Source of the DNA: Carya illinoinensis
Taxonomy: Eukaryota; Streptophyta; Magnoliopsida; Fagales; Juglandaceae
Reading direction: 5' to 3'
NCBI RefSeq assembly: GCF_018687715.1
Contig: NC_056762.1
Coordinates: forward strand, 19,337,364 to 19,401,363
Length of the DNA stretch: 64,000 nucleotides
This document shows, piece after piece, positions 56,109 through 64,000 of the stretch (positions are counted from its first letter, which is position 1; each line of letters begins with the position of its first letter). The notes below the pieces were generated by a model. It saw nothing but the letters and a program-made list of their open reading frames with translations, was not told the origin of the DNA and did no database searches. The position numbers and the translations under genes were made by a program.

Positions 56109-56297
56109 CCCTTTTAATTTTTACCGCATCTCTGGTCGGATGGACCGGAACGAGAACCAGGGAATGGATTTTTAGGAAAATCGCACCGACCCCATCGCGT
56201 AGCAATGGGTATCGGTCAGATCGCCGGTTGGCATGAGATAGGCAGGGTGCGGCTAGGTCGTAATAGGATTATATTAGTTTTTCGCTGGTAGCATGAT

Positions 56298-56416
56298 GGG
56301 TGCGATCATACCAGCACTAATGCACCGGATCCCATCAGAACTCCGCAGTTAAGCGTGCTTGGGCGAGAGTAGTACTAGGATGGGTGACCTCCTGGGAAGT
56401 CCTCGTGTTGCACCCC
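56298..56416 (+). rRNA. 5S rRNA gene 185 (S2)
   Basis: Consensus gene. Confidence 0.97.
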
Positions 56417-56594
56417 CCCTTTTTATTTTTACCGCATCTCCGGTCGGATGGACCGGAACGACAACCGGGCAATGGATTCTTAGGAAAATCGCACCGACCC
56501 CATCGCTATCAATCAGATCGCCAGTTGGCATGGGATAGGCAGGGTGCGGCTAGGTCGTAATAGGATTATATTAGTTTTTCGCTGGTAGCATGAT

Positions 56595-56713
56595 GGGTGC
56601 GATCATACCAGCACTAATGCACCGGATCCCATCAGAACTCAGCAGTTAAGCGTGCTTGGGCGAGAGTAGTACTAGGATGGGTGACCTCCTGGGAAGTCCT
56701 CGTGTTGCACCCC
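56595..56713 (+). rRNA. 5S rRNA gene 186 (L4)
   Basis: C47A. Opens the right 3,036-bp block. Confidence 0.96.
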
Positions 56714-56902
56714 CCCTTTTAATTTTTACCGCATCTCTGGTCGGATGGACCGGAACGAGAACCAGGGAATGGATTTTTAGGAAAATCGCACCGACCCCAT
56801 CGCGTAGCGATGGGTATCGGTCAGATCGCCGGTTGGCATGAGATAGGCAGGGTGCGGCTAGGTCGTAATAGGATTATATTAGTTTTGCGCTGGTAGCATG
56901 AT

Positions 56903-57021
56903 GGGTGCGATCATACCAGCACTAATGCACCGGATCCCATCAGAACTCCGCAGTTAAGCGTGCTTGGGCGAGAGTAGTACTAGGATGGGTGACCTCCTGG
57001 GAAGTCCTCGTGTTGCACCCC
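56903..57021 (+). rRNA. 5S rRNA gene 187 (S2)
   Basis: Consensus gene with T-16G. Confidence 0.97.
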
Positions 57022-57199
57022 CCCTTTTTATTTTTACCGCATCTCCGGTCGGATGGACCGGAACGACAACCGGGCAATGGATTCTTAGGAAAATCGCACC
57101 GACCCCATCGCTATCAATCAGATCGCCAGTTGGCATGGGATAGGCAGGGTGCGGCTAGGTCGTAATAGGATTATATTAGTTTTTCGCTGGTAGCATGAT

Positions 57200-57318
57200 G
57201 GGTGCGATCATACCAGCACTAATGCACCGGATCCCATCAGAACTCCGCAGTTAAGCGTGCTTGGGCGAGAGTAGTACTAGGATGGGTGACCTCCTGGGAA
57301 GTCCTCGTGTTGCACCCC
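57200..57318 (+). rRNA. 5S rRNA gene 188 (S3)
   Basis: Consensus gene. Confidence 0.97.
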
Positions 57319-57496
57319 CCCTTTTTATTTTTACCGCATCTCCGGTCTGATGGACCGGAACGACAACCGGGCAATGGATTCTTAGGAAAATCGCACCGAC
57401 CCCATCGCTATCAATCAGATCGCCAGTTGGCATGGGATAGGCAGGGTGCGGCTAGGTCGTAATAGGATTATATTAGTTTTTCGCTGGTAGCATGAT

Positions 57497-57615
57497 GGGT
57501 GCGATCATACCAGCACTAATGCACCGGATCCCATCAGAACTCCGCAGTTAAGCGTGCTTGGGCGAGAGTAGTACTAGGATGGGTGACCTCCTGGGAAGTC
57601 CTCGTGTTGCACCCC
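57497..57615 (+). rRNA. 5S rRNA gene 189 (L4)
   Basis: Consensus gene. Confidence 0.97.
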
Positions 57616-57804
57616 CCCTTTTAATTTTTACCGCATCTCTGGTCGGATGGACCGGAACGAGAACCAGGGAATGGATTTTTAGGAAAATCGCACCGACCCC
57701 ATCGCGTAGCGATGGGTATCGGTCAGATCGCCGGTTGGCATGAGATAGGCAGGGTGCGGCTAGGTCGTAATAGGATTATATTAGTTTTGCGCTGGTAGCA
57801 TGAT

Positions 57805-57923
57805 GGGTGCGATCATACCAGCACTAATGCACCGGATCCCATCAGAACTCCGCAGTTAAGCGTGCTTGGGCGAGAGTAGTACTAGGATGGGTGACCTCCT
57901 GGGAAGTCCTCGTGTTGCACCCC
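57805..57923 (+). rRNA. 5S rRNA gene 190 (L2)
   Basis: Consensus gene with T-16G. Spacer has CCCAGCGCG. Confidence 0.97.
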
Positions 57924-58112
57924 CCCTTTTAATTTTTACCGCATCTCTGGTCGGATGGACCGGAACGAGAACCAGGGAATGGATTTTTAGGAAAATCGCA
58001 CCGACCCCAGCGCGTAGCAATGGGTATCGGTCAGATCGCCGGTTGGCATGAGATAGGCAGGGTGCGGCTAGGTCGTAATAGGATTATATTAGTTTTTCGC
58101 TGGTAGCATGAT

Positions 58113-58231
58113 GGGTGCGATCATACCAGCACTAATGCACCGGATCCCATCAGAACTCCGCAGTTAAGCGTGCTTGGGCGAGAGTAGTACTAGGATGGGT
58201 GACCTCCTGGGAAGTCCTCGTGTTGCACCCC
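58113..58231 (+). rRNA. 5S rRNA gene 191 (L6)
   Basis: Consensus gene. Confidence 0.97.
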
Positions 58232-58420
58232 CCCTTTTTATTTTTACCGCATCTCCGGTCGGATGGACCGGAACGACAACCGGGCAATGGATTCTTAGGA
58301 AAATCGCACCGACCCCATCGCGTAGCAATGGGTATCGATCAGATCGCCGGTTGGCATGGGATAGGCATGGTGCGGCTAGGTCGTAATAGGATTATATTAG
58401 TTTTTCGCTGGTAGCATGAT

Positions 58421-58539
58421 GGGTGCGATCCTACCAGCACTAATGCACCGGATCCCATCAGAACTCAGCAGTTAAGCGTGCTTGGGCGAGAGTAGTACTA
58501 GGATGGGTGACCTCCTGGGAAGTCCTCGTGTTGCACCCC
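58421..58539 (+). rRNA. 5S rRNA gene 192 (S3)
   Basis: A11C and C47A. Confidence 0.95.
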
Positions 58540-58717
58540 CCCTTTTTATTTTTACCGCATCTCCGGTCTGATGGACCGGAACGACAACCGGGCAATGGAT
58601 TCTTAGGAAAATCGCACCGACCCCATCGCTATCAATCAGATCGCCAGTTGGCATGGGATAGGCAGGGTGCGGCTAGGTCGTAATAGGATTATATTAGTTT
58701 TTCGCTGGTAGCATGAT

Positions 58718-58836
58718 GGGTGCGATCATACCAGCACTAATGCACCGGATCCCATCAGAACTCCGCAGTTAAGCGTGCTTGGGCGAGAGTAGTACTAGGA
58801 TGGGTGACCTCCTGGGAAGTCCTCGTGTTGCACCCC
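58718..58836 (+). rRNA. 5S rRNA gene 193 (L2)
   Basis: Consensus gene. Confidence 0.97.
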
Positions 58837-59025
58837 CCCTTTTAATTTTTACCGCATCTCTGGTCGGATGGACCGGAACGAGAACCAGGGAATGGATTTT
58901 TAGGAAAATCGCACCGACCCCATCGCGTAGCAATGGGTATCGGTCAGATCGCCGGTTGGCATGAGATAGGCAGGGTGCGGCTAGGTCGTAATAGGATTAT
59001 ATTAGTTTTTCGCTGGTAGCATGAT

Positions 59026-59144
59026 GGGTGCGATCATACCAGCACTAATGCACCGGATCCCATCAGAACTCCGCAGTTAAGCGTGCTTGGGCGAGAGTAG
59101 TACTAGGATGGGTGACCTCCTGGGAAGTCCTCGTGTTGCACCCC
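59026..59144 (+). rRNA. 5S rRNA gene 194 (L2)
   Basis: Consensus gene. Confidence 0.97.
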
Positions 59145-59333
59145 CCCTTTTAATTTTTACCGCATCTCTGGTCGGATGGACCGGAACGAGAACCAGGGAA
59201 TGGATTTTTAGGAAAATCGCACCGACCCCATCGCGTAGCAATGGGTATCGGTCAGATCGCCGGTTGGCATGAGATAGGCAGGGTGCGGCTAGGTCGTAAT
59301 AGGATTATATTAGTTTTTCGCTGGTAGCATGAT

Positions 59334-59452
59334 GGGTGCGATCATACCAGCACTAATGCACCGGATCCCATCAGAACTCCGCAGTTAAGCGTGCTTGGGC
59401 GAGAGTAGTACTAGGATGGGTGACCTCCTGGGAAGTCCTCGTGTTGCACCCC
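59334..59452 (+). rRNA. 5S rRNA gene 195 (S2)
   Basis: Consensus gene. Confidence 0.97.
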
Positions 59453-59630
59453 CCCTTTTTATTTTTACCGCATCTCCGGTCGGATGGACCGGAACGACAA
59501 CCGGGCAATGGATTCTTAGGAAAATCGCACCGACCCCATCGCTATCAATCAGATCGCCAGTTGGCATGGGATAGGCAGGGTGCGGCTAGGTCGTAATAGG
59601 ATTATATTAGTTTTTCGCTGGTAGCATGAT

Positions 59631-59749
59631 GGGTGCGATCATACCAGCACTAATGCACCGGATCCCATCAGAACTCCGCAGTTAAGCGTGCTTGGGCGAG
59701 AGTAGTACTAGGATGGGTGACCTCCTGGGAAGTCCTCGTGTTGCACCCC
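59631..59749 (+). rRNA. 5S rRNA gene 196 (L3)
   Basis: Consensus gene. Last L3 unit. Confidence 0.97.
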
Positions 59750-59938
59750 CCCTTTTAATTTTTACCGCATCTCTGGTCGGATGGACCGGAACGAGAACCG
59801 GGGAATGGATTTTTAGGAAAATCGCACCGACCCCATCGCGTAGCAATGGGTATCGGTCAGATCGCCGGTTGGCATGAGATAGGCAGGGTGCGGCTAGGTC
59901 GTAATAGGATTATATTAGTTTTTCGCTGGTAGCATGAT

Positions 59939-60057
59939 GGGTGCGATCATACCAGCACTAATGCACCGGATCCCATCAGAACTCCGCAGTTAAGCGTGCT
60001 TGGGCGAGAGTAGTACTAGGATGGGTGACCTCCTGGGAAGTCCTCGTGTTGCACCCC
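59939..60057 (+). rRNA. 5S rRNA gene 197 (L6)
   Basis: Consensus gene. Confidence 0.97.
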
Positions 60058-60246
60058 CCCTTTTTATTTTTACCGCATCTCCGGTCGGATGGACCGGAAC
60101 GACAACCGGGCAATGGATTCTTAGGAAAATCGCACCGACCCCATCGCGTAGCAATGGGTATCGATCAGATCGCCGGTTGGCATGGGATAGGCATGGTGCG
60201 GCTAGGTCGTAATAGGATTATATTAGTTTTTCGCTGGTAGCATGAT

Positions 60247-60365
60247 GGGTGCGATCATACCAGCACTAATGCACCGGATCCCATCAGAACTCCGCAGTTA
60301 AGCGTGCTTGGGCGAGAGTAGTACTAGGATGGGTGACCTCCTGGGAAGTCCTCGTGTTGCACCCC
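60247..60365 (+). rRNA. 5S rRNA gene 198 (S2)
   Basis: Consensus gene. Confidence 0.97.
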
Positions 60366-60543
60366 CCCTTTTTATTTTTACCGCATCTCCGGTCGGATGG
60401 ACCGGAACGACAACCGGGCAATGGATTCTTAGGAAAATCGCACCGACCCCATCGCTATCAATCAGATCGCCAGTTGGCATGGGATAGGCAGGGTGCGGCT
60501 AGGTCGTAATAGGATTATATTAGTTTTTCGCTGGTAGCATGAT

Positions 60544-60662
60544 GGGTGCGATCATACCAGCACTAATGCACCGGATCCCATCAGAACTCCGCAGTTAAGC
60601 GTGCTTGGGCGAGAGTAGTACTAGGATGGGTGACCTCCTGGGAAGTCCTCGTGTTGCACCCC
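60544..60662 (+). rRNA. 5S rRNA gene 199 (L4)
   Basis: Consensus gene; opens a 2,123-bp module but lacks the C47A seen at the three earlier module starts. Confidence 0.97.
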
Positions 60663-60851
60663 CCCTTTTAATTTTTACCGCATCTCTGGTCGGATGGACC
60701 GGAACGAGAACCAGGGAATGGATTTTTAGGAAAATCGCACCGACCCCATCGCGTAGCGATGGGTATCGGTCAGATCGCCGGTTGGCATGAGATAGGCAGG
60801 GTGCGGCTAGGTCGTAATAGGATTATATTAGTTTTGCGCTGGTAGCATGAT

Positions 60852-60970
60852 GGGTGCGATCATACCAGCACTAATGCACCGGATCCCATCAGAACTCCGC
60901 AGTTAAGCGTGCTTGGGCGAGAGTAGTACTAGGATGGGTGACCTCCTGGGAAGTCCTCGTGTTGCACCCC
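60852..60970 (+). rRNA. 5S rRNA gene 200 (S2)
   Basis: Consensus gene with T-16G. Confidence 0.97.
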
Positions 60971-61148
60971 CCCTTTTTATTTTTACCGCATCTCCGGTCG
61001 GATGGACCGGAACGACAACCGGGCAATGGATTCTTAGGAAAATCGCACCGACCCCATCGCTATCAATCAGATCGCCAGTTGGCATGGGATAGGCAGGGTG
61101 CGGCTAGGTCGTAATAGGATTATATTAGTTTTTCGCTGGTAGCATGAT

Positions 61149-61267
61149 GGGTGCGATCATACCAGCACTAATGCACCGGATCCCATCAGAACTCCGCAGT
61201 TAAGCGTGCTTGGGCGAGAGTAGTACTAGGATGGGTGACCTCCTGGGAAGTCCTCGTGTTGCACCCC
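61149..61267 (+). rRNA. 5S rRNA gene 201 (S3)
   Basis: Consensus gene. Confidence 0.97.
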
Positions 61268-61445
61268 CCCTTTTTATTTTTACCGCATCTCCGGTCTGAT
61301 GGACCGGAACGACAACCGGGCAATGGATTCTTAGGAAAATCGCACCGACCCCATCGCTATCAATCAGATCGCCAGTTGGCATGGGATAGGCAGGGTGCGG
61401 CTAGGTCGTAATAGGATTATATTAGTTTTTCGCTGGTAGCATGAT

Positions 61446-61564
61446 GGGTGCGATCATACCAGCACTAATGCACCGGATCCCATCAGAACTCCGCAGTTAA
61501 GCGTGCTTGGGCGAGAGTAGTACTAGGATGGGTGACCTCCTGGGAAGTCCTCGTGTTGCACCCC
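61446..61564 (+). rRNA. 5S rRNA gene 202 (L4)
   Basis: Consensus gene. Spacer has CCATTTTAAT and TCGCATAGCG. Confidence 0.97.
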
Positions 61565-61753
61565 CCATTTTAATTTTTACCGCATCTCTGGTCGGATGGA
61601 CCGGAACGAGAACCAGGGAATGGATTTTTAGGAAAATCGCACCGACCCCATCGCATAGCGATGGGTATCGGTCAGATCGCCGGTTGGCATGAGATAGGCA
61701 GGGTGCGGCTAGGTCGTAATAGGATTATATTAGTTTTGCGCTGGTAGCATGAT

Positions 61754-61872
61754 GGGTGCGATCATACCAGCACTAATGCACCGGATCCCATCAGAACTCC
61801 GCAGTTAAGCGTGCTTGGGCGAGAGTAGTACTAGGATGGGTGACCTCCTGGGAAGTCCTCGTGTTGCACCCC
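61754..61872 (+). rRNA. 5S rRNA gene 203 (L2)
   Basis: Consensus gene with T-16G. Spacer has GGAACTAGAAC. Confidence 0.97.
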
Positions 61873-62061
61873 CCCTTTTAATTTTTACCGCATCTCTGGT
61901 CGGATGGACCGGAACTAGAACCAGGGAATGGATTTTTAGGAAAATCGCACCGACCCCATCGCGTAGCAATGGGTATCGGTCAGATCGCCGGTTGGCATGA
62001 GATAGGCAGGGTGCGGCTAGGTCGTAATAGGATTATATTAGTTTTTCGCTGGTAGCATGAT

Positions 62062-62180
62062 GGGTGCGATCATACCAGCACTAATGCACCGGATCCCATC
62101 AGAACTCCGCAGTTAAGCGTGCTTGGGCGAGAGTAGTACTAGGATGGGTGACCTCCTGGGAAGTCCTCGTGTTGCACCCC
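62062..62180 (+). rRNA. 5S rRNA gene 204 (L6)
   Basis: Consensus gene. Confidence 0.97.
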
Positions 62181-62369
62181 CCCTTTTTATTTTTACCGCA
62201 TCTCCGGTCGGATGGACCGGAACGACAACCGGGCAATGGATTCTTAGGAAAATCGCACCGACCCCATCGCGTAGCAATGGGTATCGATCAGATCGCCGGT
62301 TGGCATGGGATAGGCATGGTGCGGCTAGGTCGTAATAGGATTATATTAGTTTTTCGCTGGTAGCATGAT

Positions 62370-62488
62370 GGGTGCGATCCTACCAGCACTAATGCACCGG
62401 ATCCCATCAGAACTCAGCAGTTAAGCGTGCTTGGGCGAGAGTAGTACTAGGATGGGTGACCTCCTGGGAAGTCCTCGTGTTGCACCCC
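62370..62488 (+). rRNA. 5S rRNA gene 205 (S3)
   Basis: A11C and C47A. Confidence 0.95.
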
Positions 62489-62666
62489 CCCTTTTTATTT
62501 TTACCGCATCTCCGGTCTGATGGACCGGAACGACAACCGGGCAATGGATTCTTAGGAAAATCGCACCGACCCCATCGCTATCAATCAGATCGCCAGTTGG
62601 CATGGGATAGGCAGGGTGCGGCTAGGTCGTAATAGGATTATATTAGTTTTTCGCTGGTAGCATGAT

Positions 62667-62785
62667 GGGTGCGATCATACCAGCACTAATGCACCGGATC
62701 CCATCAGAACTCCGCAGTTAAGCGTGCTTGGGCGAGAGTAGTACTAGGATGGGTGACCTCCTGGGAAGTCCTCGTGTTGCACCCC
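62667..62785 (+). rRNA. 5S rRNA gene 206 (L4)
   Basis: Consensus gene. Confidence 0.97.
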
Positions 62786-62974
62786 CCCTTTTAATTTTTA
62801 CCGCATCTCTGGTCGGATGGACCGGAACGAGAACCAGGGAATGGATTTTTAGGAAAATCGCACCGACCCCATCGCGTAGCGATGGGTATCGGTCAGATCG
62901 CCGGTTGGCATGAGATAGGCAGGGTGCGGCTAGGTCGTAATAGGATTATATTAGTTTTGCGCTGGTAGCATGAT

Positions 62975-63093
62975 GGGTGCGATCATACCAGCACTAATGC
63001 ACCGGATCCCATCAGAACTCCGCAGTTAAGCGTGCTTGGGCGAGAGTAGTACTAGGATGGGTGACCTCCTGGGAAGTCCTCGTGTTGCACCCC
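62975..63093 (+). rRNA. 5S rRNA gene 207 (S2)
   Basis: Consensus gene with T-16G. Confidence 0.97.
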
Positions 63094-63271
63094 CCCTTTT
63101 TATTTTTACCGCATCTCCGGTCGGATGGACCGGAACGACAACCGGGCAATGGATTCTTAGGAAAATCGCACCGACCCCATCGCTATCAATCAGATCGCCA
63201 GTTGGCATGGGATAGGCAGGGTGCGGCTAGGTCGTAATAGGATTATATTAGTTTTTCGCTGGTAGCATGAT

Positions 63272-63390
63272 GGGTGCGATCATACCAGCACTAATGCACC
63301 GGATCCCATCAGAACTCCGCAGTTAAGCGTGCTTGGGCGAGAGTAGTACTAGGATGGGTGACCTCCTGGGAAGTCCTCGTGTTGCACCCC
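63272..63390 (+). rRNA. 5S rRNA gene 208 (S3)
   Basis: Consensus gene. Confidence 0.97.
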
Positions 63391-63568
63391 CCCTTTTTAT
63401 TTTTACCGCATCTCCGGTCTGATGGACCGGAACGACAACCGGGCAATGGATTCTTAGGAAAATCGCACCGACCCCATCGCTATCAATCAGATCGCCAGTT
63501 GGCATGGGATAGGCAGGGTGCGGCTAGGTCGTAATAGGATTATATTAGTTTTTCGCTGGTAGCATGAT

Positions 63569-63687
63569 GGGTGCGATCATACCAGCACTAATGCACCGGA
63601 TCCCATCAGAACTCCGCAGTTAAGCGTGCTTGGGCGAGAGTAGTACTAGGATGGGTGACCTCCTGGGAAGTCCTCGTGTTGCACCCC
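63569..63687 (+). rRNA. 5S rRNA gene 209 (L4)
   Basis: Consensus gene. Spacer has GGGATTGG and TCGCATAGCG. Confidence 0.97.
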
Positions 63688-63876
63688 CCCTTTTAATTTT
63701 TACCGCATCTCTGGTCGGATGGACCGGAACGAGAACCAGGGATTGGATTTTTAGGAAAATCGCACCGACCCCATCGCATAGCGATGGGTATCGGTCAGAT
63801 CGCCGGTTGGCATGAGATAGGCAGGGTGCGGCTAGGTCGTAATAGGATTATATTAGTTTTGCGCTGGTAGCATGAT

Positions 63877-63995
63877 GGGTGCGATCATACCAGCACTAAT
63901 GCACCGGATCCCATCAGAACTCCGCAGTTAAGCGTGCTTGGGCGAGAGTAGTACTAGGATGGGTGACCTCCTGGGAAGTCCTCGTGTTGCACCCC
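63877..63995 (+). rRNA. 5S rRNA gene 210, spacer cut by window edge
   Basis: Complete consensus gene with T-16G. Only five bases of its spacer are in the window, so its class is unknown. Confidence 0.97.
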
Positions 63996-64000
63996 CCCTT

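Larger units (their letters stand above)
53559..56594 (+). repeat. 10-unit duplication, left copy (3,036 bp)
   Basis: Order L4-S2-S3-L4-L2-L6-S3-L2-L2-S2. Markers: C47A in gene 1, CCCAGCGCG in unit 5, A11C plus C47A in gene 7. Confidence 0.85.
56595..59630 (+). repeat. 10-unit duplication, right copy (3,036 bp)
   Basis: Abuts the left copy, with the same order and the same markers. I saw no private difference by eye. Confidence 0.85.
1..64000 (+). repeat. 5S rDNA tandem array, 211 gene copies, defines spacer classes
   Basis: Head-to-tail units fill the window without a break. Class keys, read 5' to 3' after the gene. S1: 297-bp unit, CTTTTTATTTTT, CTCCGGTCGG, GACAACCGGGC, GCTATCAATCAG, GCCGGTTGG, GGCTTGGTCG. 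S2: as S1 but GCCAGTTGG and GGCTAGGTCG. S3: S2 with GGTCTGATGG. L1: 308-bp unit, CTTTTAATTTTT, CTCTGGTCGG, GAGAACCAGGG, TATCGGTCAG, GGGATAGGCATGG. L2: L1 with GAGATAGGCAGGG. L3: L2 with GAACCGGGG. L4: L2 with TAGCGATGGG. L5: L1 with TATCGATCAG and GGGATAGGCAGGG. L6: CTTTTTATTTTT, CTCCGGTCGG, GACAACCGGGC, TATCGATCAG, usually GGGATAGGCATGG. L7: six T before ATTTTT (usually six C), CTCCGGTCGG, then GAGAACC. There are 67 short and 142 long complete units. Assignment was by eye. Confidence 0.98.

Noticed and set aside
1..64000. Hundreds of short open frames of 60 to 98 codons on both strands
   Set aside because: They recur with the 5S unit period, span the 5S gene and its spacer, mostly need a TTG or similar start, and break with single-base changes. 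They are by-products of the repeat, not protein genes.
1..64000. CRISPR array
   Set aside because: Repeats are about 300 bp, contain a 5S rRNA gene, and the parts between genes are conserved rather than unique spacers.
1..64000. Generic centromeric satellite
   Set aside because: The higher-order structure resembles one, but every unit holds a full 5S gene with promoter and terminator.
1..64000. Bacterial, archaeal or organellar 5S genes, or 5S linked to 18S-25S rDNA
   Set aside because: The sequence is the cytosolic plant form, with no 16S/18S, 23S/25S or tRNA sequence between copies.
1..64000. SINE or Cassandra-type element derived from 5S rRNA
   Set aside because: No LTR, primer-binding site, poly-A tail or target duplication is seen, and units abut with constant length.

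Overview
The whole 64 kb is one head-to-tail array of nuclear 5S ribosomal RNA genes, all on the + strand. There is no protein-coding gene, no transposon and no other unique sequence. Copy 0 is cut by the left edge. Copies 1 to 210 are complete, the last ending five bases before the right edge. The gene is about 119 bp, runs from GGGTGCGATC to TTGCACCCC and has the angiosperm form. The 5' end (GGGTGC) pairs with the 3' end (GCACCC), and the plant Pol III internal promoter segments are present. The ACTAATGCACC and CTCCGCAGTTAAG segments look more like eudicot than grass 5S rRNA. I cannot name the species, because I do not recognise the spacer.

Each repeat is a gene plus a spacer of 178 or 189 bp, giving unit lengths of 297 bp (67 units) or 308 bp (142 units). 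Five units are one base longer because of an extra C or T in the C/T run after the gene. The short class equals the long class minus the 11 bp GTAGCAATGGG, plus a nearby G to A change. I sort spacers into S1 to S3 (short) and L1 to L7 (long); the classes are defined in the whole-array entry and used in every gene entry. Gene positions are numbered from the first G of GGGTGC as 1, and upstream bases are negative.

Layout. From 1 to about 29.8 kb the array is rich in S1, L1, L5 and L7 spacers and in genes with A11C, C14G or C116A. A 16-unit block of about 4.87 kb occurs three times here (853, 19765, 24638); the last two are directly adjacent. From about 29.8 kb to the right edge, S1, L1, L5 and L7 disappear and L2, L3, L4, S2, S3 and L6 dominate, with 3,345-bp, 3,036-bp and 2,123-bp higher-order repeats. 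L6, S2 and L2 occur on both sides.

By eye, about 153 of the 210 complete genes match the consensus. The rest carry one or two substitutions, several inside the internal promoter or in paired stems. A few copies also have changes in the upstream TATA-like or GC element. The array therefore looks like a mix of probably functional and possibly impaired copies, shaped by unequal crossing-over and gene conversion.
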